A stretch of DNA of 64,000 bases, from NCBI RefSeq assembly GCF_004210375.1, contig NC_134828.1, positions 25,970,400-26,034,399 on the forward strand, in the 5' to 3' direction. The notes under the pieces were generated by a model. It was not told the DNA's origin and ran no database searches. It was given only the letters and a program-made list of their open reading frames with translations. The position numbers were made by a program, and so were the translations under genes. Every line of letters starts with the position of its first letter. Position 1 is the first letter of the stretch. Of this stretch, positions 10,375 to 25,300 are shown piece after piece. This DNA is from Tachypleus tridentatus. Taxonomy: Eukaryota; Arthropoda; Merostomata; Xiphosura; Limulidae.

Positions 10375-13300
10375 TTAATGTAGACTTGTCTTACCCAAAA
10401 GTTCTCTGGCCCTATCACAATTCCATCCTAAACCATTAAGTGGCCCTTCCACCATTTTCACATACAACTGAAGCAATTCAACACCAGTGTGTTGTAGGGT
10501 TGAGGCATTTTGTACTATGGTGTCTTCGGTGTTGTTCCACATCTTGGTGTAGTACACATACCAGTAACACATCTCAGCTCCATACATCAGGGCTAACATG
10601 TGAGTGTCACTAAAGATACCTATAAAAGAAGTAAACACAAGGTATTTCATCTCTAAAGATTATTTAAAGAAATGAACAACTTGTACTGTGAGCAGTGTTT
10701 GGATAACAACTTAACTATTAACCCACAGTTTTATTTTACTTCTACTGTGATAAAAAATAAAGCTAATATTTATAATATTAAACAAGTAATTTTAAATAAA
10801 ACTGGTTTTGTCAATATTCCGTCTAATACAGCATACATGAAAGACCTAATAAGTGATGCTCTGTAGCTTTCTATAATGAACAAAATATGAAATGTTTTCT
10901 TCTCTAACTGAAGAATGTTCAGAACTGTATACTTACATCATGAGCAGCAAATAACAAAACAGACACTTCCAAATTAAAGAATGCTTAAAGCTGTACGTTT
11001 ATACTTTAAACAAAACACAAAACACACTTCCAAGTTGAAGAATGCTTCTTTAAACAAAACAAAAACATTTCTTCCAAATTAAAGAATGCTCAAAGCTGTA
11101 CGTTTATACTTTAAACAAAACACAAAACATATTCTTCCAAGTTGAAGAATGCTCAAAGCTGTACGTTTATACTTTAAACAAAACACAAAACATATTCTTC
11201 CAAGTTGTAGAATGCTCAAAGCTGTACGTTTATACTTTAAACAAAACACAAAACATATTCTTCCAAGTTGAAGAATTCTTCCAATACTTTAAACAAAACA
11301 CAAAACACATTATTCCAAGTTGAAGAATGCTCAAAGCTGTACGTTTATACTTTAAACAAAACACAAAACACATTATTCCAAGTTGAAGAATGCTCAAAGC
11401 TGCATGTTTATACTTTAAACAAAACACATTATTCCAAGTTGAAGAATACTCAAAGCTGTATGTTTAAAGTAGTTTAATTAAATTTTGAACATAACTCAGT
11501 AACATGAATGGAAGAGTTTAAAAATGGCATTGGTGAAATCAGTAGTGGTGGTCAAGGTTATAGGATTAACTTCTCTACTACAACTACTTACAATATAAGA
11601 AGACATGCAACTCTTGTGAAAATTCTTTATAAAAATGAAACTAGTTGATGAAAGATTTAAATCTATCTTGAATGATCCTAAGGTTATTCAGTTTTAGAAA
11701 AATAAGTAACTTAATCTTTATTCTTTTAACTATTTTAATAAAAGACTCATTATTCGATGTAATTATTTGTACTCAGACTCAGAATAGTTGACAGGCAATG
11801 TGGTATTCAGGTTGAGTACAAAAATACTATTTATAATGTTACAGTTTACAAATTTTACTTCTTCCATAACCTCTTGAACCTTCTAAATGTTTTTTAAAGT
11901 AAATATTTTTATTTTATTTTCCATTTTCTCTATTATATTATTAACTCTAGATATTATTATCAAGTTACAATATAATTACTAAATTTAAGAAATGGAAACA
12001 TGTATTTTAATTTTCCTTTCCAATTCTTTGTCTTTTATTCTTAATGCAGGTATGTCAACCTGTTCCTGTCAGTGTGACCTACACTGTTATTATAGTTATT
12101 ACAGAAACTCTTTCACTGATGCTTGCACATGCAAGTGATGCCATCTTGCTCAGACATTTCCACAAGTAAACCTACACCAACTTAAATGTACATAATCATA
12201 AAATTTTCAAATATGCATTTATAAACACAGCTAATACATAACCAATTAAAATATAAAGGTAAAACCTAAATGTAGTCTAACTGTTTAACAAACTAATACA
12301 TATGAGACAAGAAACACTTGCCCAACACCAGATACTCTTCAAGAAAACAATGAACTAAGTTTCTTTTCTACCTGGTGCTACGAATCCATACACTGTTAGA
12401 AGTTTCTTTAGACTATAACTGAATACTGCAAAATCTCCTTATTTACTGGTTGTAAGCATGTCAATCAACTTCAAACTGTCACCTAGCAACACTGCTTTGA
12501 CTTTGCAAATGGGTATGGCTGACCTTAAGCTTAGAAATATTAGAATTTAAACCCTTATACATAAAGTTTTGGAAATTTTCTAGACACTAATAAAAGAAAG
12601 GTGGAATTGTAATTTCACCAAGTATGCCAACAGTTTTTATTCTATTCTCACAGTATAGTGTATAATGGCTCAAAAAAGTTGTAACTTGTAACTGCAAGTG
12701 GATCATGTGACAGCATAACCTGCAGTTTTAATTATTGTTTCAAATGTTTCTTTTAAAATTAAAGGAATAAAACTCAGATAATACAAAAGTTTAAATTATA
12801 ACATACTTGATAATAGTAATTTTATTAAAATACATTTATATTAAATGGTTTAATCAAATATTGAATGTAACTAAGTAGCATAAACAGAAGGGGTTTTAAA
12901 ATGGTGCATTGGCTATAGGGTTAACTCAAACAAGTTTCAAGAGCTTTTTTTTTTGTTTTATAATAAAATATCATGGAAATGTTTCCTCACCTGATTGGAC
13001 AATCTCTATTTTAACCTTACTTTGAATAACTTGGACATGGAAAGTTAACATTTTTCTAAACTGAAAATGTTATTTCCAATAGATATCTACACAACTCTTA
13101 TTGCAACTGGTGCCCTCTCCATATTTGCACTGATAAATCACTTTAACACCTACACCACATATCACTTGGAAATGTGAAAAGGAGAACCTTTTGGAAATAC
13201 ATTTTCAGTTTAGGAAAACATTAGGTTCCAATACAATATCTTACCTTCACTTAAAAAAACAGATAAAATCCTACACTGAACTGGTGGAAAGCCAGTGAAG

Positions 13301-16300
13301 AAATGATCCCTCTTTAGATTGGGGTTAGCATTTATTGTTGCAAAGCAACTGGGCTATCTGCACCAAACAACCAATAAAAAGGTAAAGAAGTAAAATTATT
13401 AAAATATGTAAAAAGGAATCATGCTAAAACAAAACATAGTCCACTGTTCAAATTAAAATCTTAAATATAGTAAAAAAAAAGATCAATGTCCCTTAAAAAT
13501 TTAAAAACACAACTGAGGTGGACATTGTCACTGGCAATGAACCCATGGTAAAAATATGTTTAAAATGGTGTCGTCTCTCTCAATTGTAATGACAGCATGA
13601 TAGTAAAATATGGGCTGTTGTGACCTGGGTGTCACACAGCCCACACATTGATGCATGAGTCCCAGATAAAAGAAAGAAATGAGTTAAAAAACTGTGACCA
13701 ATAAGTAGCCTAGCCAGAACAACTTCCTCTTTATGGAAGCAAGACAGCCAAAGAGCAACAGAAGGTTTGATCTGGAAAAGCTTGTTATCACGTTGCTCAC
13801 TCCAAGTTGACTGCTAACTGGCAAGGAGCTGATCCTTGAATACAGGACCATAGTTTATGTATGGGACAGACATGGCAATGATAGTACCAGAACAAAAAGA
13901 CTTAGATGTGATATCAGCAAGCTTGTTCCACGAATACCAACATGGTCTGGTACCCATAAAAACTGGAAAGAAGTAGATGATTGAGAGATATGGGCCAGTC
14001 AGAACTGGTGTATTTAATTCAAGATTCCTACTGGCCTTGACATTCAACTTGCTGACCATGTGCACAGGCCTGCTGAAATACAATTGAGTTTAAAGTGTAG
14101 GATACCAACAAAAGGTATCCCAAACCCACATAATCTCATCTCTTTAACTTGTCATATCTCAACTTAAAACCCATATAACCCCTGTAACTTTGAGACCATA
14201 ATTTTAATTTATTTTTAATGTATTAGTTAGTTTGGTTTGAACTTTGAAAAAAACTACACAAGAGCTATCTGCACTAGCAGTCCCTAACTTAGTAGTGTAA
14301 GACTAGAGGAAGGCAGCTAGTCATCACCACCCACCACCAACTCTTGGACTACTCTTTTACCAACGAATAGTGGGATTGACCATCACATAATAATGCCTCC
14401 ACAGCTGAAATGTTGAGCATGTTTGGTGTGATGGGGATTCAAACCCACGACCCTCAGATTATGAGTCAGGTGCCTTAACCACTTGGCCATGCCAAGCCCA
14501 CCCTATTTTGGAAAGCAAAGCTACTACATAAATGGAATTGATCAACCATCACCTGGCAGCTTCTGGAACTGTACTTCAGGATGGTGGTAGGAAGAGTCTC
14601 AATGTTCTAGAACATCAGAGATGTGCAGCAATCTCTGTGGGCTTTACACATGCATGCTAGTGTCTGGGATGAACATGTTTATGAAATAAAAGACCATGAA
14701 AGAGAACTTCTAGCTGTGCTATAGAACAGCACATTTCTACAGGATTTCTAATCCTGTAACATAACTAACTATTTTGGCACAGATGACAATTGAATGAATA
14801 CACTCAACCAGCACCTGGCAGCATCTGAAATCATACATCAAGTTCAGAATAGAAAGAGCTACAATGTAATTGACATCAAGCATGGTCACAGGATGGACAG
14901 TGCAAATTTTCTTTAGAAAGTGTATCTAGACAAGCACTACTTGCCACAGAGTGAGATCTCCAATACACTAGCAAAAAAGCCCCCATAAACAAAGAAGTAA
15001 CAAAATATTTAGTGAAAAAAAATCTAAGTCTGTAATATAAAGGAAAATGTTGACAAATTTATGAGCAAAAACAAACATATCTGTATATCTGTATAGTACT
15101 ACTGCCAATCAAGAAGTGATCAAGATATATGCAAAACCGGCTCGTTTGGGTTGAGAAAATATTTTACGTAGAAGAGTGAACAACGTTTCGACCTTCTTCG
15201 GTCATCATCAGGTTCTTTGTGAACCCAAATGAGCCGTTTTTGCATATATCTTTCTCTACAAGTGGGTTTTCTCGACATCACTGAAGAAGTGATTAACTAT
15301 TTCAACACAGACTCAGTCAAGTTGACTGATCATGTGACTTCTCTGTATTCATCTAAATTCTTTCTAGATTTAATATTTCTAACTTTCAATATAGTGTGTA
15401 TATCACAAACTTTGGCAGACTTTCAGTTACCATTGTAAGTTTTTTACCTCCCCAAAATAATATTTTTAGTGAAGTATTTTTAATAAATCAAAATAAAGAT
15501 ATGTTCAGTAACACAATGAGTATTTGTTTTGAATAGTCCACGTGCATAATAATTTTCATGTAAGATTAAAAATACTATTTGTTTTGTTTTTGAAGTTTGC
15601 TCAAAGCTACACGAGGGCTCTCTGCAGTAGTTGTCCCTAATTTAGCAGTGTAAGACAAGATGGAAGGCAGCTGGTCATCACCACCCACTGCCAACTCTTG
15701 GGCTACTCTTTTACCAATGAATAGTGGGGTTGAACATCACATTGCAATGCCCCCATGGCTAAAAGGGCAAGCATGTTTGGTGTGACAGGGATTTGAACCT
15801 GCAACTCTCAGTTACGTGTTGAGTGCCTTAACCACCTGGCCATGCTGGGCCAAAAATAGTGTTTCTCATGTCAAAAATCTCAAATTTCCCAAAACCTCCA
15901 AAACGCATTTCAAAGAGTTAACGACTACAAATGTGGAGAGGGCACTTGTTACAATAGGAGTTGTGTCATGCTCCTATTGGTGAAGAGCTACTGCACAATC
16001 ATTTACATGTGGAGATGCAGAAGGAGGAGATGTAAGATTAGTGGCGAGCATTAAAAAAAACTGTGCCAACAGAGGGCTCACTAATCAAGAAAAGCAGTTT
16101 TGTAAGAAAGGTAAGATATCATATCAGAAATCTCTATTTTAACCTTACTTAAACTTTTCCCACCTGTGTATACTTTACTACACATGACAAAGTTTAGTGT
16201 CTTACATTAATTATTTTATTAAACTATTTTTACTTCATGTTACACCATTTAGTATAACATAAAATCTTAACTAACAATCCATGTTTTGATAGTGTAATTC

Positions 16301-19300
16301 TACAAGGAAATATTTTTAAAATTATCCTGAATTTTCCCTAGCATAACACAAATATTTTCTCTAGGCATCACATCTTCAATATTGAAAGTTAAAGGTATTA
16401 AATGTATAAATAATTTAAACAAGTATAAAGAGGTCATGTGGTCAGTCAAATGACCGAGATCATGTTGAATGAGGTAAATAAATTGAACTTAGAACATGTC
16501 TACTTTAACCTTGCTTTAAATAAATTAGAAAATTTTTATTTTAATCCTACTTTAAAGAACTTGGACTGCATCCCACCATACTGGGAAAATCCAAGTGAAT
16601 GATATTAATACACACAAAAAACGAACAACACCTTTTTGTACAGGAATGCTACTCAAATCAAATTATCAGTTTCTTTAAAGATAAGCCAAAATGCTTAATT
16701 CAATGGCAAAAAAAAACTATGGAAAGCATTAGTATATGTTTTAATATTTCATTGCTTATCATAAACTTGAAATTGGTAAACTCTAAGAAACTAATATTTT
16801 CATTATGGTGGTACAAACCTGAAAAGTCACATGTAATAATTAATATCATATTTTAAATACTAAAACATAGGTTACTTGAAAGTTAAGTGTAACACAACTG
16901 AACTGTAATAGTGAATTATACTTACCGTGCTGCAGAAGTTTCAGCACATCATGATCATCTTTGGTATCAACCGTGATTACATGTCTTGTGGATAACATGA
17001 TCTTCAAGTATTCCACCCCCCTAGAAAGGAACTAAAACAGTTACTGTTCGTGGGAGATCTCTCGCTGTTCTAACTTATCATTAGTACTTAACTCACAAAT
17101 GTCTTAGTTTTATGCTATATTAACGTAAAGTTACATAGACACAGGAAAAATGAGTTGTCAACAAAAGTAAAAAACTTTTTGTTTTGCAATAATCAAAAAA
17201 CAATAATGTAAAAGCTGAGACATTCATGTCTTACAAACTCTAATTATTAAGAAGTTCTGATTAAAAGAATAACTATTATTTACAACTAAAATGATTGAAA
17301 ATTACATAGACTTTAACAAAGACACACAACTTGGTATTGCAACTATTCTGTTTACATAAAATAACTTGTATCTCAGAACGGCTGGTATAGGTATTAACAC
17401 TTTTATCTATAAGGAGAGAACAACGTTTTGACCTTCCTAGGTCATCTTCACCTTTTCTTAACCTGAAAATGATCTGGGAAGGTTGAAACATTGTTCTCTC
17501 CTTATCAATAAAAGTGTTAATACCCATACCAGCCGTTCTGAGATACATTTTTATTTCAAGTGGGTTTCCATCATCAAGAATAAAACAACTTGTTACAGAA
17601 AGATTTTGTTTACAACATGTAAAACAACTTAGTACAGAAAGTACACTGTTTACAATACATACAACAATTTGATAATGCAATTTTCCTGCTTACAATACAT
17701 AAAACACACACTGAGACACATTTTAACTCTCTTTTCCTAAAGGCTCGAGTAATTTTATGATGTCAAACTCACTTTTATAGTATGACTTTTATCACATATT
17801 GACTTAATATTATTATATATATTTATTTCAAACTGATGTTTTAATACACCTTATGTATCTTCACAAAAGTAAAATAAATTTTAATTTCTGTTTTATTCTT
17901 TCTAGAATAACTCCAAATTTTAACATGAAACTACATTTATCCTAAATAGCTTTAAACACTTAAATTTTATTGTCTTATTTCCATTTGAACTGTAACTAAC
18001 TAATATTCTCATCACATAAACTGTATATCACTAAGAGAATGTGTAGTTCATGTTACACACAAGCTGTTTGTGAAGGCACCTTGTTAAAAGTTACTATTAT
18101 TTATTTTACCTAATATTGCCTTATTAAATCTAAAAGGCTTCTACTTTTTACATTTTAGTTGGTCTTATAAAAAATAAATAATGAATGCAAAGGAAAGCCA
18201 AGAAATAAGGAACTTAGCTGGGTCTTCTTTAATATTTGCTTCCAGCTGTCAATGAAACTTAAACCCTACTTTCCATACCCATGGTATTATTACCCTAAGT
18301 GATTTTTTATTTAATTAAATAATGTGCCAAAAAACACAAAATAATAACATGCAAAATGCAGACAATATCCCATAACTATCACAAATTTTCAGACTTTCTA
18401 ATTATGTGGCAGCTGTTGTTAAAATTCAGCTTAGCTCTGTAATGTGTTTCCCATGAAAATAAAGTTAAAACTGGATGTGAAATAAACAATTTTCCAGACA
18501 AAAAATAACAATATAATACAGCTTTTTATATGCAAAAACGGCTCGTTTGGGCTGAGAAAACACTTTTACATAGAAGAGCGAACAACGTTTCGACCTTCTT
18601 CGGTCATCGTCAGGTTCACAAAGAAAGAGGTAACTGACCGGAAGCTGACCACATGTTTGAAAGGGGTTGTGTAACTGTGTGTCGAAATGTAGAGGGCGGT
18701 ATACAAACATGTGGTCAGCTTCCGGTCAGTTACCTCTTTCTTTGTGAACCTGACGATGACCGAAGAAGGTCGAAATGTTGTTTGCTCTTCTATGTAAAAG
18801 TGTTTTCTCAGCCCAAACGAGCCGTTTTTGCATATAAATTTTCTCAACAAGTGGGTTTCTCGTCATCACTGATTAATATAATACAGCATTTGATGAGTTA
18901 AAAATAATATTAAATGTCAGAGAATGCTGGAGGCAATTTGAGAAATATAGCATATGACAAGTAGGCATGGCAAGAAAGGTCTGATTTTCTAAATTATGTC
19001 TCTGTAACTAAATAAGATTAATGGCTATAAACATTATGCTTTGTGTGAGTGATGACAATATTATAATGAGTAATTTACATTACATTTTGCACTTCTTGGA
19101 GGGGTGGTAAATATATTAGAGAAAAGACAATACCTAGAGAGCAAATGTCACAATTCTCATACTAGAACAAAATATGGATTTTTTAAATATTGCTTTATAA
19201 AATTAATAACTTAACACTTGTATTAAAATTTCAACTACGTATATTTCGATGTCATGTTTGTTCATTTACCATGATAATAAAGTATTTAAATTAAATTTTG

Positions 19301-22300
19301 AATGTAGCATGCATAAAAAAAAATGCCAAAAGTGAAAGTGTTATTTTCATCAACAAAGCATGTACATATAATATTTTAGAAAACCTTGAGAAAAAGTCAT
19401 AACTAGGTTGTTGATAAGTATTAGTTCTTATTAAATTATTTAAAAAAGGTAAAAAATTAATGACCTCTTCAATATTTCCCAATGTCTACTGCTACATTCT
19501 GCTTAGGAAATGTCTTCCTCAGCACCACAGGATAAAGAATGTAGAATTAACCACAAACATTCAGTAAAGAGATTCTCGATTTTAGCTGAGGCTATTTTCC
19601 TGAAAATATCTTTATGACATTTTAGTTAATCAGAGATAAAAATGGCATTACCATTTCAAACTTGTAACTTACTAGACGTATTCTCAATATTTACCTTGAA
19701 AAATTCATCCTGGTGATTCTTAATCCACGTCTTGTCTTGAGTTCGTATGTTACAGTACATATATAGTAACGCACCCTTCCTCCAGTGAAGACATTCAACT
19801 TGTTCTATTCCAATAATTTCTTCTACCTGTAAAAATTAAGTTGCTGGAATTTTAAAATGTTTAATGAAAATAAAACCAAAAATATATTAAACTTTCTTGT
19901 GCCCTAGGACATTTATAAAGTAAAACAGGTTAAACAGGGACTGTCAATACTGGTGGTTACTTAGGTTTTTCCAGCATTTCATTCATTTAATTTAACAAGT
20001 CTGTAAAACTCGAGTAACCACCAGTATTGACAGTCCCTGACACTTTCAATGTCACAGTAACCTCTTGTCTTTATCCTCTTGCTAGAATTAGCCAAAATGT
20101 TAAACCACTTTTATTGTTACAGTAATAACTTGTATTTGTCCTCCAACTGGAACTTGTCAACATTTCAAACCACTTTCAATATCACATTAATCTCATGTTT
20201 ATCCTCCAAACGGAATTGGTCAACATTTCAAAACCTGGGTCTGAAAATAAAAATGTGTGACAGAACCAGCCATGTGGTGTACAATGGTAGTAACACTGCT
20301 CAATGTCAGAGGAACTCCAGTCATCATGCTACCATTTAAATAAAATAAGAGAACTCTGAAGGAGATGATTTCACAGATGTGCATATGAGAAATGAACTCA
20401 ATAAAATCCATGAAACTGAAATTATTACCAATTTGCTTTTTATGTAGATCTGATATGTTCATTTAGTAATTTTATATTAATGAAATTGAGAATAAATATC
20501 AAAACCCAAACTCTGGGAGAATAATTATGGTAAAAACCGTAACATAGTCTCAGAAACAGGTAACTTTAAACCTTGTAACCTGATTAAGAGAAGTCTAATT
20601 AATGTAAGAAAAGATAGTTTGTAACAGAAACTTTACCTTAAATCAATATAAAACAATTATGTTTTTATCAAAAAAAAGAAACTAAGCAAATAAATTCAAA
20701 TTGAATGTTAAATAAAAGTTGCAAACAATAAGTTTCAAAATTCTGTAATCTGAAATACCATAGACAAGAATAAGCTTTTGTTATACACATAAAGTACTCA
20801 AGGGGAGTGCTACACATGAAGAGGTACATCCTAATGCTAACTGCATCCCAGACTCTTGTGATACATCTTATTATAAATAGTTCTATTCAATGGTAAGTAA
20901 ATGCACAGAAAGTTTTCTGCAGGGAGCACGAGTTATTAGCTTTCTGTTCCATGGAGAGGTGACTAGCTTCTTAAGTATTAATCTGATGATGCAGACTACT
21001 GTGATGATAGAGACTATAGATCGGGTAAAACTAATTTATTCATATAAATGTTTCTTAAGGCTAGTGTACAAACTACAATTCGGAAACTATGTTAACTTTC
21101 ACAAAACAAGGAAAAAAAGACTTCATTCTACAAATAAGGTTAGAAAACAACTTGCAAATAAACAATAAACTGTGTAATAACTAATCAAGATGAGACTACT
21201 GTTAATACTGTTCCTCACCTAGATCGAATAATTAGAATCTGAACCAGAAAAAGTACTTTTTCTTCACTCGGCAATCAGCCAATTAAAAATTTTATAGTTA
21301 AGATACATATCTTCTTAAATATAAACCTATTTTAAATGTTTTACAAGTAAACAATAACTCATCAACATTAATTTTCCATGAATGAACTTACATCAGAATT
21401 CATGATTTCTATACAGAACTGCTCCACTTCAATAAATGCATCTACAGAAAATAAATGATAAAACTGTGTAAAGCCACATTCACAAAAATTTCTCGTAAAA
21501 CCCCATAATAATCACTGTTGCACTACAATCTTATTTTACAATAATACATCAATCATTTTGGTTTGGTTTGTTTAAAATATTGTCCAAAGCTACCTGAGGG
21601 TTATCTGCGCTAGCCATCCCTAATTTAGCAGTATAAGACTAGAGAGATTGCAGCTATTCATCACCAACCACAGCCACCTCTTGGGCTACTCTTTCACCAA
21701 CAAATAGTGGGATTGACTGTTACATTATTACGCCCCCACGGCTGAAAGGGCAAGCATGTATGGTGCAATGGGGATTTAAACCCACGACCCTCAGATTAGA
21801 AGTTGAGTGCCTTAACCACCTGGCCTATCTTTAAACACATCAAACAAAACTAGCAAATCTTTGTTACATAGAGTTAAGTAAGTGAACAAAACCTAACACA
21901 AATTTAATGCTGCACAGTGAAAGTGTTTAAGAAAAATGTTACTTTTCTAGAGTTTCTGGTATAGACATTTCGTTTTACAAAATCACATAAAACAAGATTA
22001 GACAAAAACTAAAATATCCTTGGTATTATTTTAATGTTCAATACTTTGTGTAAAAAATGTATCTCAGGACAGCTGGTACTAGTATCAACACTTTCACCAA
22101 AATAAAGCAGAGAACAACATTTTAACCTCCTTAGGTCTTACATCAAAATATTTTTCACTGCTGTATTTTGGTTAAAGTGTTAATACCCATACCAGCCATC
22201 CTGAGATACATTTTTATTTCAAGTGGGTTTCTCGTCATCATGGACTTTGAGTAATGTTAGTTTTAGTGAAAGTATTGGTTAAAATATTTAGTGTATGTGT

Positions 22301-25300
22301 TTGTATTTCTTTGTTTGTATCATATTTTTTATTTATTTCCTATATATTATTTATTCAGGAGATAATTTTGTATTGTTAGATTAACAGATGGATTTAGGAC
22401 TAACATAAAACTCCTTAACTGCCCAAATCCCATGAAATATTAATAGAATAAAAGTTTTTAAAATATGTTTCTAACAATAACCATACACATCCAATTAACC
22501 AATGTTTTACATCATTAAATACTCCTAGTTAATACTGTATGTTGCATTAACTATAACAAATTAGCTTCATTATTTAAAAAGTGGCATTCTGATCTGTGTA
22601 AATAGCTTACTTTGATTAAAACAAAGGTTTCTGATGCCTCCAAAGGCAAGAGGAGGTCAGTAGATTAAATATATATACATACATCCATAAATATCCTATA
22701 GATAGTAAATAATTTATGATATTTTATTTAATAGGTTGTACAGTGCAGTTTTCCCACCCTCATGATAAGGCAAACAAAGCAGTTATATAAATCCCCTATT
22801 GTGACCTCCAAAGACGTATTTTTGTATGATTCTTTACGATAAGGTGTGCTTCCTACACGTCATACAGGTGATCCATTAATACATTTATTCCATTGTACAA
22901 TTTCTGACACATTATTTTATTTATTTTCAAATACCACAAGAGTCCAGCACTTTGGACATGACCTATGGCTACACATTGCTAAGACTGGAATTATTTACAG
23001 TCATACGTACTCAACATCCATAGGCCAAGAAAGCGATCCAAGTAGTCCTCTACTATATGCCATTTCATTTCAGATGGGAAGGTAGGTAAACAAAAGCAGA
23101 ATTTAATGACAAACAGTTGCTTCAATGAGCCAACTTTTGGGCCCAGTTTAATATGTGCAAATTCACATGAAGACATTTTATTTAAAAAAAAAGTTATTCT
23201 TCACACTTCCACTTTGGCTACAGTCCAGCTAAATAAAATATCCATTTATTCTAAGCTGTCAGTTATGCTACAGTCTAGTTAAAAAATGTCCATCTACTAT
23301 ACTCTGTCAGTTATGCTATAGTCCAATTAAAATATTATACATCATTAGAAATGCAACAAACTTTATTTTACTGAAATATAATACTTCACAGTAATGCTAC
23401 AGTAAATTTCCAGCTTCTCATGATGTTTTTATCAAAACCAATCTTTTCCTCCCAAAATGGCCACTAGTTGGCCTTCTTAAAACTTTGATATGTGATAAAA
23501 GACATTAAGATAATGTACCATTTACTTTGACAATAGTGAAATATTACTCACCACTAAATATCATATTCCTAGGGAAAAAAAAAACATTGTTAGCTACCTT
23601 TTACTTGATTTTATTCACCTACATATTTTAAACTAATACATGGCAATTATTCTAAATATTATTTCAATAAAATTATTTTAAAATTTTAAAATCAAATCCA
23701 ACAAGGAACAAAAATCAAAAGATACCTGAATATTTAAAATATTTTCCAAGAACATGACATGATAAATTATTTTCATCATGATTACCAGTTTTGTAAGATC
23801 ACAAAAAACTGAGATTTTTTAAAATTTCTGTTATGCAAAGTTCGTTCATAATGGTACATACTCAAAAACCTTACCTAATATGCCAAGTACCTCTGTCTCA
23901 GCAGTTTCACCAGAGAATTCTTTATCAACTAACAAACCTTCTTGAAAGAAAGTTAAGTCCATCAAAGCCTTAATTAAGAATAAATTGTTTTATTAGGAAT
24001 ATTAGTACAAATAAAGAACAAATGAAGTCTTGAATTCACAGCTAACATAAACAGCATATAATTTCTATGCATATATTACAAACATACTTAAATTTCTTAT
24101 GTCCATCACTGCCACATTTATCAAAAACTCTCTTAATACCAGGTTTACCTTTAAAAACACCATAAAAAACATCACATTTTAACATCTCATTACCTGTTTG
24201 GAACCTGAAACTAATAAAACTTTGGGTAGTTCAAAGGATAATACTCTTTCCTAATGGTGTTAAAAAATTTAAAACTCACATTTGGTTAATATCACACATT
24301 ATGAGGTACATAACCTAACACGTACATTATATAATGTATCATATATATATAACAATAAGAATTAAAAGTTTAATAACAAAAATGTTGAAAAGTGTATAAA
24401 GTTCTAAGCATTCTTGTCCTCAAATATAAAAGAGATATACCATTTTGTTACTAGAGAGTCCTTTTACCACTCTCAGCAGAAATAGTGCAATCATTCACAC
24501 CTACGTCCACTAACCGTGCTTTGGATATAAATTATTAAGACTCTATGATTTACAATAATAAAAACTTTTACTAGATCAAACCATACTTCAAACACATAAA
24601 ATTTTTAACCTGAGTATACTCTTTCAAGACAAGCTTCTGACCATCAACAGTACCATCTTCCACCATGCAGTCTAGTAACAAATTTAGTTTTGAAATTCTG
24701 TTTTCAGAAGATGACAAAAATCCATTTTCTATAAGCATAGAGAAGAAAAAATAATGAAACTATTAGATACCAATATTCTAAAACTGATATACTTGAAAAT
24801 TTTAAAAAGGAACAATGACAATGTTTAGCTACTTTTATGTTTCTGCAACAACTAAATAAATGTATTTTACACTGAAGGTTGAAGCAGACATATCTAAATT
24901 ATGCCTACCTATTAAAGCTACTTTTAACATTAATGGTATTAACTGGATAACCATTACTTCCAGCACTCTTATAATACACTTCTAACTTCAAAACAAAAAT
25001 GATACGACTCTGTAAGCAGGCAAAAGTTATACAGAGGTATCAAAATATATCAATATATCCTTATCTATGTCTCAGATGACTTGCTGCCATTGTTTTTGTT
25101 ATAAATTTGTTGAATTATGCAAACATTCATAATAGCTTTATTTACTGGACTCACTGTCATGTTGAATCCTGTTTAATTAAAAAACTTCACAAAACTAAGG
25201 AATTGAAAACAGGCAACTTTATTGGAGTTCAATTATTAGTGTTTGTTAAATTATTAGTTGACAGGTTTATCAATCCATTACTGAATACAGTAATGTTGCC

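Noticed and set aside
11230-11477. Open frames on both strands at 11.2-11.5 kb
   Set aside because: Made by the roughly 60-bp minisatellite units; opposite-strand frames mirror each other.
16926-17023. Acceptor at 17,024 for RIMOC1 exon 6
   Set aside because: That AG would put exon 6 out of frame with exon 5; the AG at 17,032-17,033 (exon start 17,031) keeps the phase and gives FLSRGVEYLKIML.
17276-17680. 134-codon minus-strand frame
   Set aside because: Spans a minisatellite and the foldback insertion; no family resemblance.
18465-18901. Three overlapping frames with a shared peptide ([18 protein letters not shown])
   Set aside because: The same peptide on both strands comes from the palindromic PLE insertion, not from a gene.
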